Shown here: in pieces, positions 51,828-60,425 of the stretch
Layout: each line of letters starts with the position of its first letter
How positions within the stretch are numbered: position 1 is the first letter of the stretch
Assembly (NCBI GenBank): GCA_947648875.1
Contig: CANSPM010000004.1
Coordinates: 1-64,000 of the forward strand
Source of the DNA: an uncultured Lachnospiraceae bacterium
Lineage (GTDB): Bacteria > Bacillota > Clostridia > Lachnospirales > Lachnospiraceae
Direction of reading: 5' to 3'
Length of the DNA: 64,000 nt
Position numbers and translations under genes: made by a program
The notes under the pieces: model-generated
Databases searched by the model: none
Told to the model about the DNA's origin: nothing
What the model saw: only the letters and a program-made list of their open reading frames with translations

Positions 51828-53000
51828 TTATCCCATCTTTTCCCGGAATGCGTCAAAACTCATAACCTTGGCTGCGGACTTGAGCCATTGGCGCAGGGAC
51901 TCTCTATTATTCTGCGCATAAACCCGGGCGTGTATATCCTGCGGAATCTCGCCCAGATCTTCCAGCAAATCGAAAATAGCCTGTCGGCTGCGGTTGAGTT
52001 CTCCCTGTTCCTGCCCCTTTTTTAAGCCTTGTTCTAAACCTCGTTCTAAACCTCGTTCTAAGCCTTGTTCCAAGCCTCGTTCTAAACCCTGTTCTAAACC
52101 CTGTTCCAAGCCCTGCTCCAGACCTTGCTCCAAGCCTTGCTCCCGACCTTGCTCCAAGCCCTGCTCCAGACCCAGTCTCAACCCCTCTTTTATAAAAAAT
52201 TCTGAAAGGTTACACATCGCGTTAAGCCCCCTTTCCATTTCCACGTTCATGATTATCCCATATTCTTTTTCCAAAATATCTTTTTTGTCTTGCGTGCCCT
52301 TACGGGAAAACAGTGTTTCCAACAGGGAGATCAGAGCACATTGGGACGGCTCCACATTTTCCTGTAATCGAATATTGATAATGATCCCCTGCATCAGGCC
52401 TATGGTGTGTGGACATTTTTCAGCGCCAAAAACAGTCTTTTTAACAAGACTGATCTCCTCTATGGAGTCGCCGTCCTTTTTCCCGTCCATGCAGACCCAG
52501 ATGCTTCGCACATTCCGAAGACTGTCATAATCTGAGTGAAAAAATTCTCTGTTCTTTTGCCCGGAGATCATTCTGGACAGGTAGAATAAGATTCGATTGT
52601 CCAGGTGATAGCGCAGACTACCCGGTTCAGAGACGTTCTGTGCTTCCAGGTCCATGAGAAATTTCATATTTGCGGTTCTGGAATATGCGCTAAAGCGGAT
52701 GTCAAAAAAGATAATTCCTTCTCCCGGGACACCGTCTTCTGTTTTGGATTCCCTGACGGGTCCCAGGCTGGACAGACCAGGATCAATGGGAATACTGCCC
52801 ACTGTGATGTCATCTCCAATACAGCCCATAATGTCCGGAATGTCCATGTCACGAAACTCCCGGACAGTATACTTGAGAATCCACGACAATACCTGCCTGT
52901 CGGCCAAAAGCGCCTTTGCATGGATGTCGTAAGTTTCGGACCCTGCGGTTATGTTCAGCGTCTGGGCCAGATAGGTTGCGGCCTTACTTTCATTTATCAT
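51828..53000 (-). CDS. Rpn-family PD-(D/E)XK nuclease/transposase-like protein
   Basis: The 390-residue protein resembles the Rpn/PDDEXK_2 group common in Lachnospiraceae. The N-terminal region has LLADRQVLSWILKYTVREF, a VGSIPIDPGL stretch and then a core GEGIIFFDIRFSAY with the Asp of the nuclease fold, although the usual E-x-Q is poorly conserved. The C-terminal third has about 15 tandem four-residue GLEQ/GLER-type repeats (about residues 275-332), likely an extended helix, then a helical tail. The ATG at 53000 has CAGGAGG upstream. It is probably a mobile nuclease linked to recombination, or a domesticated derivative. Confidence 0.8.
   Translation of the reverse strand: MINESKAATYLAQTLNITAGSETYDIHAKALLADRQVLSWILKYTVREFRDMDIPDIMGCIGDDITVGSIPIDPGLSSLGPVRESKTEDGVPGEGIIFFDIRFSAYSRTANMKFLMDLEAQNVSEPGSLRYHLDNRILFYLSRMISGQKNREFFHSDYDSLRNVRSIWVCMDGKKDGDSIEEISLVKKTVFGAEKCPHTIGLMQGIIINIRLQENVEPSQCALISLLETLFSRKGTQDKKDILEKEYGIIMNVEMERGLNAMCNLSEFFIKEGLRLGLEQGLEQGREQGLEQGLEQGLEQGLEQGLERGLEQGLERGLERGLEQGLKKGQEQGELNRSRQAIFDLLEDLGEIPQDIHARVYAQNNRESLRQWLKSAAKVMSFDAFREKMG
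52010..52177 (-). repeat. 12-bp tandem repeat coding GLEQ tetrads
   Basis: About 14 imperfect copies of a 12-base unit (plus-strand form CCTTGTTCTAAA or CCTTGCTCCAAG) lie within the Rpn gene. All keep the reading frame. Such repeats expand and shrink by slippage without frameshift, so length variation between strains is expected. Confidence 0.85.
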
Positions 53001-53174
53001 GTAGATGCTGCCTCCTGTATTACAGGAGAAAACAGATAAGGTTCCAATATATTTCACCTGAAAAATCTCCTGCTTTTTAGTTGTGTTGTATGAATTTAAA
53101 GCATAGATTTTTCGAGGGACTGAAAAGGAAATGGATGAACCAATTGTTTTAGAAGAAATGTATGCTTCTCCAGT

Positions 53175-53203
53175 ATAATAGCATATGTGGAGCATAAATG
53201 CAA
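53175..53203 (-). promoter_or_regulatory. Promoter of the Rpn gene
   Basis: On the minus strand TTGCAT (53203-53198) and TATTAT (53180-53175) are 17 bases apart. The leader before the start at 53000 is about 170 bases. Confidence 0.5.
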
Positions 53204-53222
53204 CAGGATTTTACAAAATAAC

Positions 53223-53252
53223 TTGCCAGGGTTATGTCTATAGGAGTATAAT
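53223..53252 (+). promoter_or_regulatory. Promoter of the alpha-galactosidase gene
   Basis: TTGCCA (53223-53228) and TATAAT (53247-53252) are 18 bases apart. It is divergent from the Rpn promoter 20 bases away. The remaining gap 53001-53366 holds no gene. Confidence 0.6.
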
Positions 53253-53366
53253 TACCCCAGAGAGTCAAGCAATGTCCGAGGCATCCGGCCCCCATGGGGA
53301 TTGTGCGGACAGGAGTTGACTACGGAGGATTTTGAGAGGAAATCGTTCAAAAAGGGAGGACGGAAT

Positions 53367-54497
53367 ATGCTGGCTATGAAAGCACCCATGGGCTGGAACT
53401 CATGGAACACTTTTGGAAAGGATATCAGCGAGCAGCTGATTATGGAGATGGCCGACACCATCGTGGAAAAGGGCTATAGGGACGCAGGTTATGAGTATGT
53501 GATTATAGACGATTGCTGGTCGCTTAAGGAGAGGGTGGACGGGAAACTGGTGGCAGATCCCGCGCTGTTCCCTCACGGGATGAAATATCTCTCCGACTAT
53601 GTTCATTCCAGGGGTCTGAAATTTGGAATGTACTCCTGCGCGGGCTTTATGACCTGCGCCGGGTATCCCAGCAGCTATGGACATGAGTTTGAGGACGCGA
53701 AACAATTCGCGGAGTGGGGAGTGGATTATCTGAAATACGATTTCTGCAATTTCCCCTCCAGCGGCAACGGCAAAAATGCTTATCTGACCATGTCCATGGC
53801 GCTGCGCGCCAGCGGCAGAGAGATTTTGCTGGCAGCCTGCAACTGGGGCGTGGAGAATCCATCCGGATGGATGCGTTCCAGAGGGGCGCACAGTTACCGC
53901 TCCACAGGGGATATCTTTGATGTTCCCAGAAGCTATAAGGATATATTTAAGAGCCAGACGGAAAACATTGAGAATAACGGTCCGGGTTGCTACAATGATA
54001 TGGACATGCTCATCGTGGGTATGCATGGCAAGGGAAATGTGGGACTGGACGGTTGCAGCGACGCACAGTATCTGCAACACTTCGCGATGTGGGCATTTCT
54101 GGGTTCACCGCTGATTATCGGCTCCGATCTGCGAAGTCTGGATAAAGTCAATGAAAAGACACTGCTTTGCAGGGGACTGATTGCCATCAATCAGGACCAG
54201 GAGTGCAGACCTGCTTTTCTGTTGGGCCATAACGGGGAAAAGACATATACTCTCGCTAAAATCATGAGCGGTAATCGGGTGGCTATGGGCTTTTTCAATC
54301 TGGAGGCCGATGACGACTGGAACAATATCATGAGTGTATCCTTTGACGATCTGGGCATTCATTCGGAGTCCGGCGTGGCGCTGAGACTTACGGATGCCAT
54401 CACCGGGGAGGAACTGGGGATTTACAGGGACGGCTATCGCTGTAATGTGGGCCTTGACGCCTGCAAAGTTCTGGTGGGAGAATTGGTTCGTGAATAA
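53367..54497 (+). CDS. GH27 alpha-galactosidase
   Basis: The 376-residue enzyme is a clan D glycoside hydrolase that removes alpha-galactosyl units from plant oligosaccharides. The barrel begins APMGWNSWNTFG; YVIIDDCWS and GLKFGMYSCAGFMTCAGYPSS bind the sugar; the nucleophile is Asp in VDYLKYDFC, and the acid/base is Asp in CYNDMDML. A beta-sandwich domain follows after about residue 290. There is no signal peptide, so it works on imported sugars. The ATG at 53367 lies behind GGGAGG; the upstream frame is not supported. Confidence 0.92.
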   Translation: MLAMKAPMGWNSWNTFGKDISEQLIMEMADTIVEKGYRDAGYEYVIIDDCWSLKERVDGKLVADPALFPHGMKYLSDYVHSRGLKFGMYSCAGFMTCAGYPSSYGHEFEDAKQFAEWGVDYLKYDFCNFPSSGNGKNAYLTMSMALRASGREILLAACNWGVENPSGWMRSRGAHSYRSTGDIFDVPRSYKDIFKSQTENIENNGPGCYNDMDMLIVGMHGKGNVGLDGCSDAQYLQHFAMWAFLGSPLIIGSDLRSLDKVNEKTLLCRGLIAINQDQECRPAFLLGHNGEKTYTLAKIMSGNRVAMGFFNLEADDDWNNIMSVSFDDLGIHSESGVALRLTDAITGEELGIYRDGYRCNVGLDACKVLVGELVRE

Positions 54498-54795
54498 GGG
54501 GATTTCAATTGACAGGTGTAACAGTGTTTCAACACCCGGGCTGTCGGAGTCATCCGAATGCCCGGCCTGTGCTCCGATGAAGGATCGGCGGAATGCAGAT
54601 GGAGAAAAAAGGTGCAGAAACTGCCGCAGAACACTGACTTTGGATGAGGTGGCTCTGCATAAAAAACTTTTTAACCGGGCGGCGGATTCTTTTCTGTGCA
54701 TTTTCTGTAGCGCGGAGTATTTCGGTGTCACCACGCCGCTTCTGGAAGAAAAAATCAGGCAGTTTAAAGAGATGGGTTGCACGCTGTTCGAATGA
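54490..54795 (+). CDS. Small zinc-ribbon protein
   Basis: The 101-residue protein has three CxxC pairs (ECPAC, RCRNC, FLCIFC) and a tail IRQFKEMGCTLFE that resembles small clostridial zinc-ribbon proteins of unknown role with the layout C-x2-C, ALHKKLFNR, C-x2-C. The GTG at 54490 overlaps the last codons of the galactosidase gene and gives translational coupling. An internal ATG at 54577 would give a shorter form closer to the family length, but has no ribosome binding site. Confidence 0.55.
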   Translation: MNKGISIDRCNSVSTPGLSESSECPACAPMKDRRNADGEKRCRNCRRTLTLDEVALHKKLFNRAADSFLCIFCSAEYFGVTTPLLEEKIRQFKEMGCTLFE

Positions 54796-54842
54796 CAGGG
54801 GGCGCGCTCAGAAGTTATTAAATCCCTGTGGGAATTCCCACA

Positions 54843-55538
54843 TCATGCATAATATCTTTCGCCGGTTTCCAGGCACATGCAGGCCAGTCTTCCACCAGTA
54901 AAGCCGCATCCGCAGTCCATCATATATACGTTACCCGCCTCATTATGCCAAATGGAAGTTCCTTCCTCATCGCAATAGGCTCCCGAAAAAGTGGAAAAAT
55001 TGGCGGTATTGCTGTGTCCGCAAAAGGAGACATAATCCGGGACGCCCTCTGTGACAAACTGGTCGATATACCAGTCTCCCATCAGATAAAAGTCGGCTTT
55101 TCTCCACCTGTCAGGGGAGGATGTCATGGCATGGGCAAAGAGGTACTTTTTGCCCTTCAGTTCCAGATCGGCGTGCAGAGGGAGACGGTGGATGAAAGCC
55201 TCAAGCTGCCGCAGGTCCCCGGGGGTAAGCCGCTGCTGTAACAGGTCAAAAGAGTTATACATATAGGGTGTACAATTTTCCCGTTCCTGTTGGGACAGAG
55301 AATCATAATAGCGGATATATGCCGCCAGCCATTGGTCATGGTTGCCCCGCAGGGCGGTGCAGCGTTTACCTAACTCCAATATCTTCCAATAGACTCCTGC
55401 CGGGTCTGCGTCCTCCCCTCCCCGGTCAAAAAGATCTCCCAGAATATATATATGATCCCTGGCCCCCAAAGAGATCTTTTGGAGAATTTGACAGAGTTTT
55501 TGGTTATTATTGTGAACATCACCTATTACATAATGCAT
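54843..55538 (-). CDS. PPP-type metallophosphatase (serine/threonine or diadenosine type)
   Basis: The 231-residue phosphatase has the bimetal motifs GDVHNN, LGDLFDRGGED, LRGNHDQWL and the late FCGHSNT. The GDxHG/GDxxDRG/GNHE layout is shared with bacterial PrpA/ApaH-like enzymes. The GNHDQ variant and the small size suggest a specific substrate, which cannot be deduced. It is a single gene facing the zinc-ribbon gene. The ATG at 55538 follows an AGGGAGG-like site (GGTCCTTC on the plus strand). Confidence 0.87.
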   Translation of the reverse strand: MHYVIGDVHNNNQKLCQILQKISLGARDHIYILGDLFDRGGEDADPAGVYWKILELGKRCTALRGNHDQWLAAYIRYYDSLSQQERENCTPYMYNSFDLLQQRLTPGDLRQLEAFIHRLPLHADLELKGKKYLFAHAMTSSPDRWRKADFYLMGDWYIDQFVTEGVPDYVSFCGHSNTANFSTFSGAYCDEEGTSIWHNEAGNVYMMDCGCGFTGGRLACMCLETGERYYA

Positions 55539-56066
55539 ATCGGGAAGGACCTCCCTTGATAGTTTATAAGTGTAAAAATGCTGCCCGGATCTCTCCCCGA
55601 AGAGCAGGTAATCCGCCGACGGCGTAGAAGTATACAGGATATTGTGAATAGCGGAAAGGTTTTATATAAATATATTATACTGTTTTTATGGGGGGATGTC
55701 AACGAAACGCACGGATCGTTTTAAGCTCAACCATTTCCGGCACGGATCAGGTGTCCCGGTGTTTTGTGGCATTTGACATGTAAGTTTCGGAAAATAGAAT
55801 GCGTGCAAAGGAAACGGAGCGTGGGAAAGGAAAACAAGATCTTTCCGTCCCGTGGGGAGACAGAGGAATCGGTCATGGCCGGATATTTGTGGACCAATTA
55901 TGGGGAGGGGACGCCCTTTAGGGCAAACGGCCTGCCGTTGGCATTTTTGGCGGAAAGGGGCCCTGTGGCAGTAAAGAATCAAAAGGGGATTGACTTTTCT
56001 ATGAGAGAATGCTATTTAAACCTATAAACTAAAATTGTAAAGTCACAGGGAAAGGCGGTGGTTAAT
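55539..56066. other. Long stretch without a supported gene
   Basis: About 530 bases. The first 150 are AT-rich and probably hold the promoter of the phosphatase (TATATTTATATAA-type sequence near 55665-55675). The remainder contains an 87-codon plus-strand frame (55764-56027) without recognisable domain or good ribosome binding site, which I do not annotate as a gene. Confidence 0.4.
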
Positions 56067-56135
56067 ATGATGAGAACAAGTTTATATGCGGTACATGTCC
56101 TATTAGCCATTCCCTTCTATCTCTATATGGAATAG
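56067..56135 (+). CDS. Possible 22-residue hydrophobic micropeptide
   Basis: MMRTSLYAVHVLLAIPFYLY plus two residues is encoded after an AAAGGCGGT site 7 bases upstream. The peptide could span a membrane once, with a basic N-terminus. It resembles a small membrane peptide or a leader peptide. A palindrome and a terminator follow within 100 bases. It is too short for homology-based support. Confidence 0.35.
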   Translation: MMRTSLYAVHVLLAIPFYLYME

Positions 56136-56165
56136 ATTCGCAGGGTTTCCTTCGAATCGGAACTG

Positions 56166-56202
56166 TAGTATACGAAATCAGATAGATCAGCGTCGTATAC
56201 TA
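56166..56202. promoter_or_regulatory. Perfect inverted repeat with -10-like centre
   Basis: Arms TAGTATACGA (56166-56175) and TCGTATACTA (56193-56202) are separated by 17 bases. Each arm includes a TATAC core. It could be a regulator site overlapping a promoter that fires into the terminator at 56229. Confidence 0.45.
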
Positions 56203-56228
56203 TAAGTCAGAACGAACCCGGAAAGGCT

Positions 56229-56256
56229 AAGACATACGATGCAGGTATGTCTTTTT
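56229..56256 (+). terminator. Terminator in the leader region
   Basis: Perfect 9-base arms AAGACATAC (56229-56237) and GTATGTCTT (56245-56253), running into T5. It ends either the micropeptide transcript or a short RNA. Confidence 0.7.
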
Positions 56257-56369
56257 CTATTGTATAAAAATATCGGATTAACATATCAGCTCGTCCTCCT
56301 AATAAACTGTGGCCATATTCCGGGAAGCAAAAACAGCTCCCCGAAACCGAACGCGGCGCCAAATGCGTC

Positions 56370-56450
56370 AGATGGCTTTTTGAAGAATAGGTGATTGCGA
56401 AACTCCCTTTCAGAACACAGGGACTGGGCAATTATGAAGAACCTTAAAAG
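56370..56450 (+). ncRNA. Candidate structured leader element, copy B
   Basis: This segment has CTTTTTGAAGAATAGGTGATTGCGAAAC, given here only as the ordered blocks TTTTTGAAG, AGGTGATTGCGAAAC and CTGGGCAAT. ATTGC can pair with GCAAT and encloses a CCCT/AGGG hairpin. The counterpart before the chemoreceptor gene at 46141-46260 has the same block order. A strong AAAGGAG at 56447-56453 follows, suggesting that the element may control translation of a short downstream frame. Confidence 0.4.
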
Positions 56451-56549
56451 GAGAACAAAAATGAATCAATTTAAGAAGATTATGGTCCAGTGCCATACAC
56501 AGAACAGGGACTGAGCCGGAAAAACAGAGATACTTCCGGCCAGGAGATT

Positions 56550-56939
56550 ATGAGGGGAGAGGATCATACATGGATGGAGCACAAAACACTGCCCCGGGAG
56601 CTTCACTACGGGGAAATATCTCGCGTCCGCACTGTGGAGATTGCCCATGGCCGTTATATCCGGCTGGGCGAGATCACGACGGATGTCACCCGGCTGACGG
56701 CTCTGGGGGCTGGCGGCCAGATCAGCACCCTTGCGTGGCTTTTGGAGAAGCTGCTTTCGCAAAACCCACAGGAGGGGGAAGAACTGAAAGTCTGCTGCGA
56801 GCGGCTGACACATAGTCTGTTTGAGGATTCCATGAATGTGGTTTTGACTTCCCGTGACCATGCGTATGAATTTTGGCTGGAGGAAGTTCGCGGGCTGGAC
56901 TTGCTTATGGCCGCCGCCAGACTCAGAGGGTCTTGCTAA
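56550..56939 (+). CDS. Hypothetical protein
   Basis: I do not recognise this product of about 130 residues. It begins MRGEDHTWMEHKTLPRELHY and is Glu/Leu-rich and mostly helical, with no signal or membrane segment. AGGAG lies just before the ATG at 56550; an ATG at 56574 is also possible. Codon use (GC-rich third positions) matches the neighbouring genes, which supports a real gene. It precedes the hybrid kinase by 318 bases. Confidence 0.5.
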   Translation: MRGEDHTWMEHKTLPRELHYGEISRVRTVEIAHGRYIRLGEITTDVTRLTALGAGGQISTLAWLLEKLLSQNPQEGEELKVCCERLTHSLFEDSMNVVLTSRDHAYEFWLEEVRGLDLLMAAARLRGSC

Positions 56940-57134
56940 AATGCCATATCCTGTGTTAATATGTAGAAAAATGACGGTTATGTGGATATACAAAAGAAAT
57001 ATCACGGAGGATCGGCAGATCCTGTTTCAAAAGGATGATTGGATTTCTGCCAATTGTCAGGAGCGGCTGAGGCGAGCGCCGGGACGAAGTGTTTCATTTT
57101 TCAATAGAATCCTTGCGGAGCGCGCATTATGCTG

Positions 57135-57163
57135 TTGACATTGCGGGAAACGGTTGATAAAAT
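57135..57163 (+). promoter_or_regulatory. Promoter of the hybrid kinase/GGDEF operon
   Basis: A consensus TTGACA (57135-57140) and TAAAAT (57158-57163), 17 bases apart. The transcript would start near 57170. A small hairpin (CGGGCA/TGCCCG, about 57178-57192) lies in the leader. The gap 56940-57257 has no other feature. Confidence 0.7.
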
Positions 57164-57257
57164 TATAGAGTAAAAATCGGGCAGTTTGCCCGGTCTTATG
57201 TACTGTCCGGAAACAGGCGGTACAATAAAATAAGAAATGTCAACTGGGGGAAAATAT

Positions 57258-60200
57258 ATGTACCATTGTCATTTGCAGATATATCTTATAAGCAGTCGGC
57301 CCGGGCGGTTCGACACCATCCGAAAGACGGCTCCGCTGGCGCCCTTTACGCATACATTTCTGGAGAGCGACAGGCCCCAGGAGGAACTGGTGGTCGGAGC
57401 GGATGTGATACTGGCTGACCTGGAAAATATGGATGCCGTATGTGAGACGCAAAAACTGATTGGCTGGAAGGGTCCGGAGGTGGAGCTTATTCTGCTGGCT
57501 GACAGTCGGCAGATAGAGACTCTGACGGATTTTATGCCCCAGATCAAAGATATCTGGACCCGGCCCCTGTCCGAAAAGGAACTGAGTTTTCGCTTTTTAC
57601 GCTGGCAGCAGTACTGTAAGACGCAAAAAGACTTTTGGGAAACCAGCCAATATCTGGAGGCCACAATCAACAGCGCGCCCAATCTGGTCTGGTACAAGGA
57701 TAAGGACGGCGTGCACGAGAAAGTCAACAACAGCTTTTGCAAGGCTGTGAACAAGACCCAGGCTCAGGTGCAGGGGCGCCGCCATGCCTATATATGGGAT
57801 GTGGAACAGGACGACCCCGCCTGCATTGAGTCCGAACGCATGGTCATGGAAAAGAGAGAGACCTGTATATCGGGAGAATGTATTCAGACGCAGGATGGGG
57901 CCAGGCTGCTCACCACTTACAAGTCCCCGCTGTATGATCTGGACGGCAGCGTCATGGGAACGGTGGGCGTGGCCATAGATGTGACCAAAGAGCAGGAATA
58001 TGCGCAGGAGCTGCTTCGCAGAACCCAGACCATGGAGGCGATTTTTACTTCTATGGACTGCGGTATTGTGTGTCATACGTTGGATGGGACGCGTATTACC
58101 CGCATTAACAGAGCCGCGTTGCGGATTCTGGGGTATGAATCCCAGGAAGAGATAATGGCGGCGGGCTTTGATATGATGGCCTCCTCCGTTCTGGAAGAGG
58201 ACCGGTTTAAGCTACAGGAAAGTCTTCAGTCTCTGGAAAAAGAAGGGGACAGTATCAATGTGGCGTATCGCATACAGCACACGGGGGGCGATATTCTGCA
58301 TATTATGGGAAATATCAAACTCATACGGGAAAAAGGGGAGTTGATTTACCAGCGTTTTCTTCTGGACTGTACTGCCCAGAAGCAGCGTGAGGAAAGAGAA
58401 CAGCGTGAGAAAGAGAAGCACCAGATCGAGTTGATTCATACCCTGAGTATCGAATATAATCTGGTCTGCTATTTTGACCTGGATACGGGATTGGGCAATG
58501 CTCTCCGCGTGGAGGAATGTCAGGAAGATATTTTACAGACGATTTTTGACGGGGATCTGTCCCTGGAAGAGTGCATGCTTCGCTACATAGAGAATGGCGT
58601 ACATGAGGAGGACAGGAAGGCCATGAAGGAGGCTGCTTCCTGTGAGTGGCTGGGCAGGGAACTTTCCCAGAAAAAAATGTGCTTTATCAATTTCCGCACC
58701 ACTTGCTGCGGGGAGATACGTTATTTTCAGATGGTTGCCGTGCGTGTCGGAGAGTGGGTTAAAAACAGAGGAATCGTCCTGGGGCTGCGCAGTGTGGATG
58801 AGGAGACCCGCAACGAGATGAAGAAAAAAGCTCTGCTGGAGGATGCGCTCTCCCAGGCCAACCGGGCCAACAAGGCAAAGAGCGTATTTCTCTCCAATAT
58901 GTCCCATGACATTCGCACACCCATGAATGCCATTATCGGATTTACAACGCTGGCCATCACCCATATAGAACACAGAGAGCAGGTGGAGACATATCTTAAA
59001 AAGATAATGACCTCCGGAAACCATTTGCTCAGTCTGATTAACGACATTCTGGATATGAGTCGTATTGAGAGCGGCAAGATGCATCTGGAGGAGAAGCATT
59101 GCAGTCTGCCGGATATCCTGCACAACCTGCGCAGCATTATACAGGCGGACGTACACGCAAAGCAGCTGGAACTGTTTATGGACGCCATGGACATTCAGAA
59201 TGAGGATATTTATTGTGATGGACTGCGGTTGAATCAGGTTCTGCTGAATCTACTCAGTAATGCCGTGAAGTACACCGGCGCGGGCGGCAAAGTAGCTATC
59301 AAGGTGAGTGAACTTCCCAGCGCTCCCGCAGGGTACGGCAATTATGAATTTCGCATTATTGATACGGGAATCGGCATGAGCGAGGAATTTGTGTCTCATA
59401 TATTTGAACCCTTTGAGAGAGAGCGCAATTCCACCATCAGCCGAATACAGGGAACCGGGCTGGGGATGTCCATCACCAAGAATATTGTGGACCTGATGAA
59501 CGGATATATAGATGTAAAGAGCAAACAGGGAGTGGGAACGGAAGTGGTGGTCTCCTTCACCTTCCGCCTGTACTCCGGAAAGAAGGAGGCTCCCACCATA
59601 CCCGAACTCAAGGGACTGCGCGCGCTGGTGGTGGATGACGATTTCAACACCTGTGACAGCGTGTCCAGTATGCTCCAGCAGATCGGTCTGCGGGCGGAGT
59701 GGACGCTGTCCGGGAAAGAGGCCGTCCTGCGCACCCGGCAGGCGGTTATGCGCGGGGACAATTATTCTGTCTATGTGGTTGACTGGCTGCTGCCCGATAT
59801 GAACGGCGTGGAGGTGGCCCGCCGGATTCGTCAGGAGACCGGAAAGAACGTTCCCATCATTGTTTTGACGGCCTACGATTGGTCCGACATTGAAGATGAA
59901 GCGCTGGAGGCCGGTGTGACGGCGTTTTGTAGCAAGCCGCTGTTTTTGTCAGAACTGAAGGGCTGTCTGAATTCCATTGTGGGCGCGGATAAAAAAGAGG
60001 ATGTTTCCGAGCATAAGCAGACGGAAATTTTTACAGGCCGTATCCTGCTCACCGAGGACAATGAACTGAACCAGGAAATCGCGGTGGCCATTCTGGAAGG
60101 GGCGGGATTTTCCACAGAGATAGCGGAGAACGGGCAGATGGCTGTGGAGATGCTCAGCCGTTCTGAGCCGGGATATTACCAGTTGGTGCTCATGGATGTG

Positions 60201-60425
60201 CAGATGCCTGTAATGAACGGCTATGAGGCCACCAGAGCCATCCGTAAGCTGGAAAACCGTGAACTGGCCTCCATCCCGATTCTGGCCATGACAGCCAACG
60301 CTTTCGAGGAAGATAAGCAGGAGGCTCTGAACAGCGGTATGAACGGCCATATAGCTAAACCAATCAACATTGAGGTTTTGATGAAGGAATTGGGTAAAAT
60401 ATTAAGACCTGAGGAATCGGTATGA
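57258..60425 (+). CDS. Hybrid sensor histidine kinase with two receiver domains
   Basis: The 1055-residue cytosolic kinase has, in order: an N-terminal region of about 120 residues that looks receiver-like but degenerate; PAS-type domains at about 130-250 (NLVWYKDKDGVHEKVN), 255-370 and 380-520; HisKA with the phosphorylated His near 550 in MSHDIRTPMNAIIGFT; HATPase_c (NLLSNAVKYT, DTGIGMS, GTGLGMSITK); REC1 (about 780-905, Asp near 840 in VVDWLLPDMNG); and REC2 (about 925-1045, Asp near 979 in LMDVQMPVMNG). No membrane segment is seen. The ATG at 57258 follows GGGGG. The stop overlaps the GGDEF gene in ATGA. Confidence 0.92.
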   Translation: MYHCHLQIYLISSRPGRFDTIRKTAPLAPFTHTFLESDRPQEELVVGADVILADLENMDAVCETQKLIGWKGPEVELILLADSRQIETLTDFMPQIKDIWTRPLSEKELSFRFLRWQQYCKTQKDFWETSQYLEATINSAPNLVWYKDKDGVHEKVNNSFCKAVNKTQAQVQGRRHAYIWDVEQDDPACIESERMVMEKRETCISGECIQTQDGARLLTTYKSPLYDLDGSVMGTVGVAIDVTKEQEYAQELLRRTQTMEAIFTSMDCGIVCHTLDGTRITRINRAALRILGYESQEEIMAAGFDMMASSVLEEDRFKLQESLQSLEKEGDSINVAYRIQHTGGDILHIMGNIKLIREKGELIYQRFLLDCTAQKQREEREQREKEKHQIELIHTLSIEYNLVCYFDLDTGLGNALRVEECQEDILQTIFDGDLSLEECMLRYIENGVHEEDRKAMKEAASCEWLGRELSQKKMCFINFRTTCCGEIRYFQMVAVRVGEWVKNRGIVLGLRSVDEETRNEMKKKALLEDALSQANRANKAKSVFLSNMSHDIRTPMNAIIGFTTLAITHIEHREQVETYLKKIMTSGNHLLSLINDILDMSRIESGKMHLEEKHCSLPDILHNLRSIIQADVHAKQLELFMDAMDIQNEDIYCDGLRLNQVLLNLLSNAVKYTGAGGKVAIKVSELPSAPAGYGNYEFRIIDTGIGMSEEFVSHIFEPFERERNSTISRIQGTGLGMSITKNIVDLMNGYIDVKSKQGVGTEVVVSFTFRLYSGKKEAPTIPELKGLRALVVDDDFNTCDSVSSMLQQIGLRAEWTLSGKEAVLRTRQAVMRGDNYSVYVVDWLLPDMNGVEVARRIRQETGKNVPIIVLTAYDWSDIEDEALEAGVTAFCSKPLFLSELKGCLNSIVGADKKEDVSEHKQTEIFTGRILLTEDNELNQEIAVAILEGAGFSTEIAENGQMAVEMLSRSEPGYYQLVLMDVQMPVMNGYEATRAIRKLENRELASIPILAMTANAFEEDKQEALNSGMNGHIAKPINIEVLMKELGKILRPEESV

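Noticed and set aside
52010..52177. Short regular repeats that could suggest a CRISPR array
   Set aside because: Units are 12 bp, contiguous, without spacers, and keep frame in a protein as GLEQ tetrads.
55764..56027. 87-codon plus-strand frame
   Set aside because: No recognisable domain or convincing ribosome binding site, and composition is unlike the neighbours' codon use.
56854..57138. 94-codon plus-strand frame after the hypothetical gene
   Set aside because: It overlaps the end of the gene at 56550-56939 and the hybrid kinase promoter, and has no coding features of its own.
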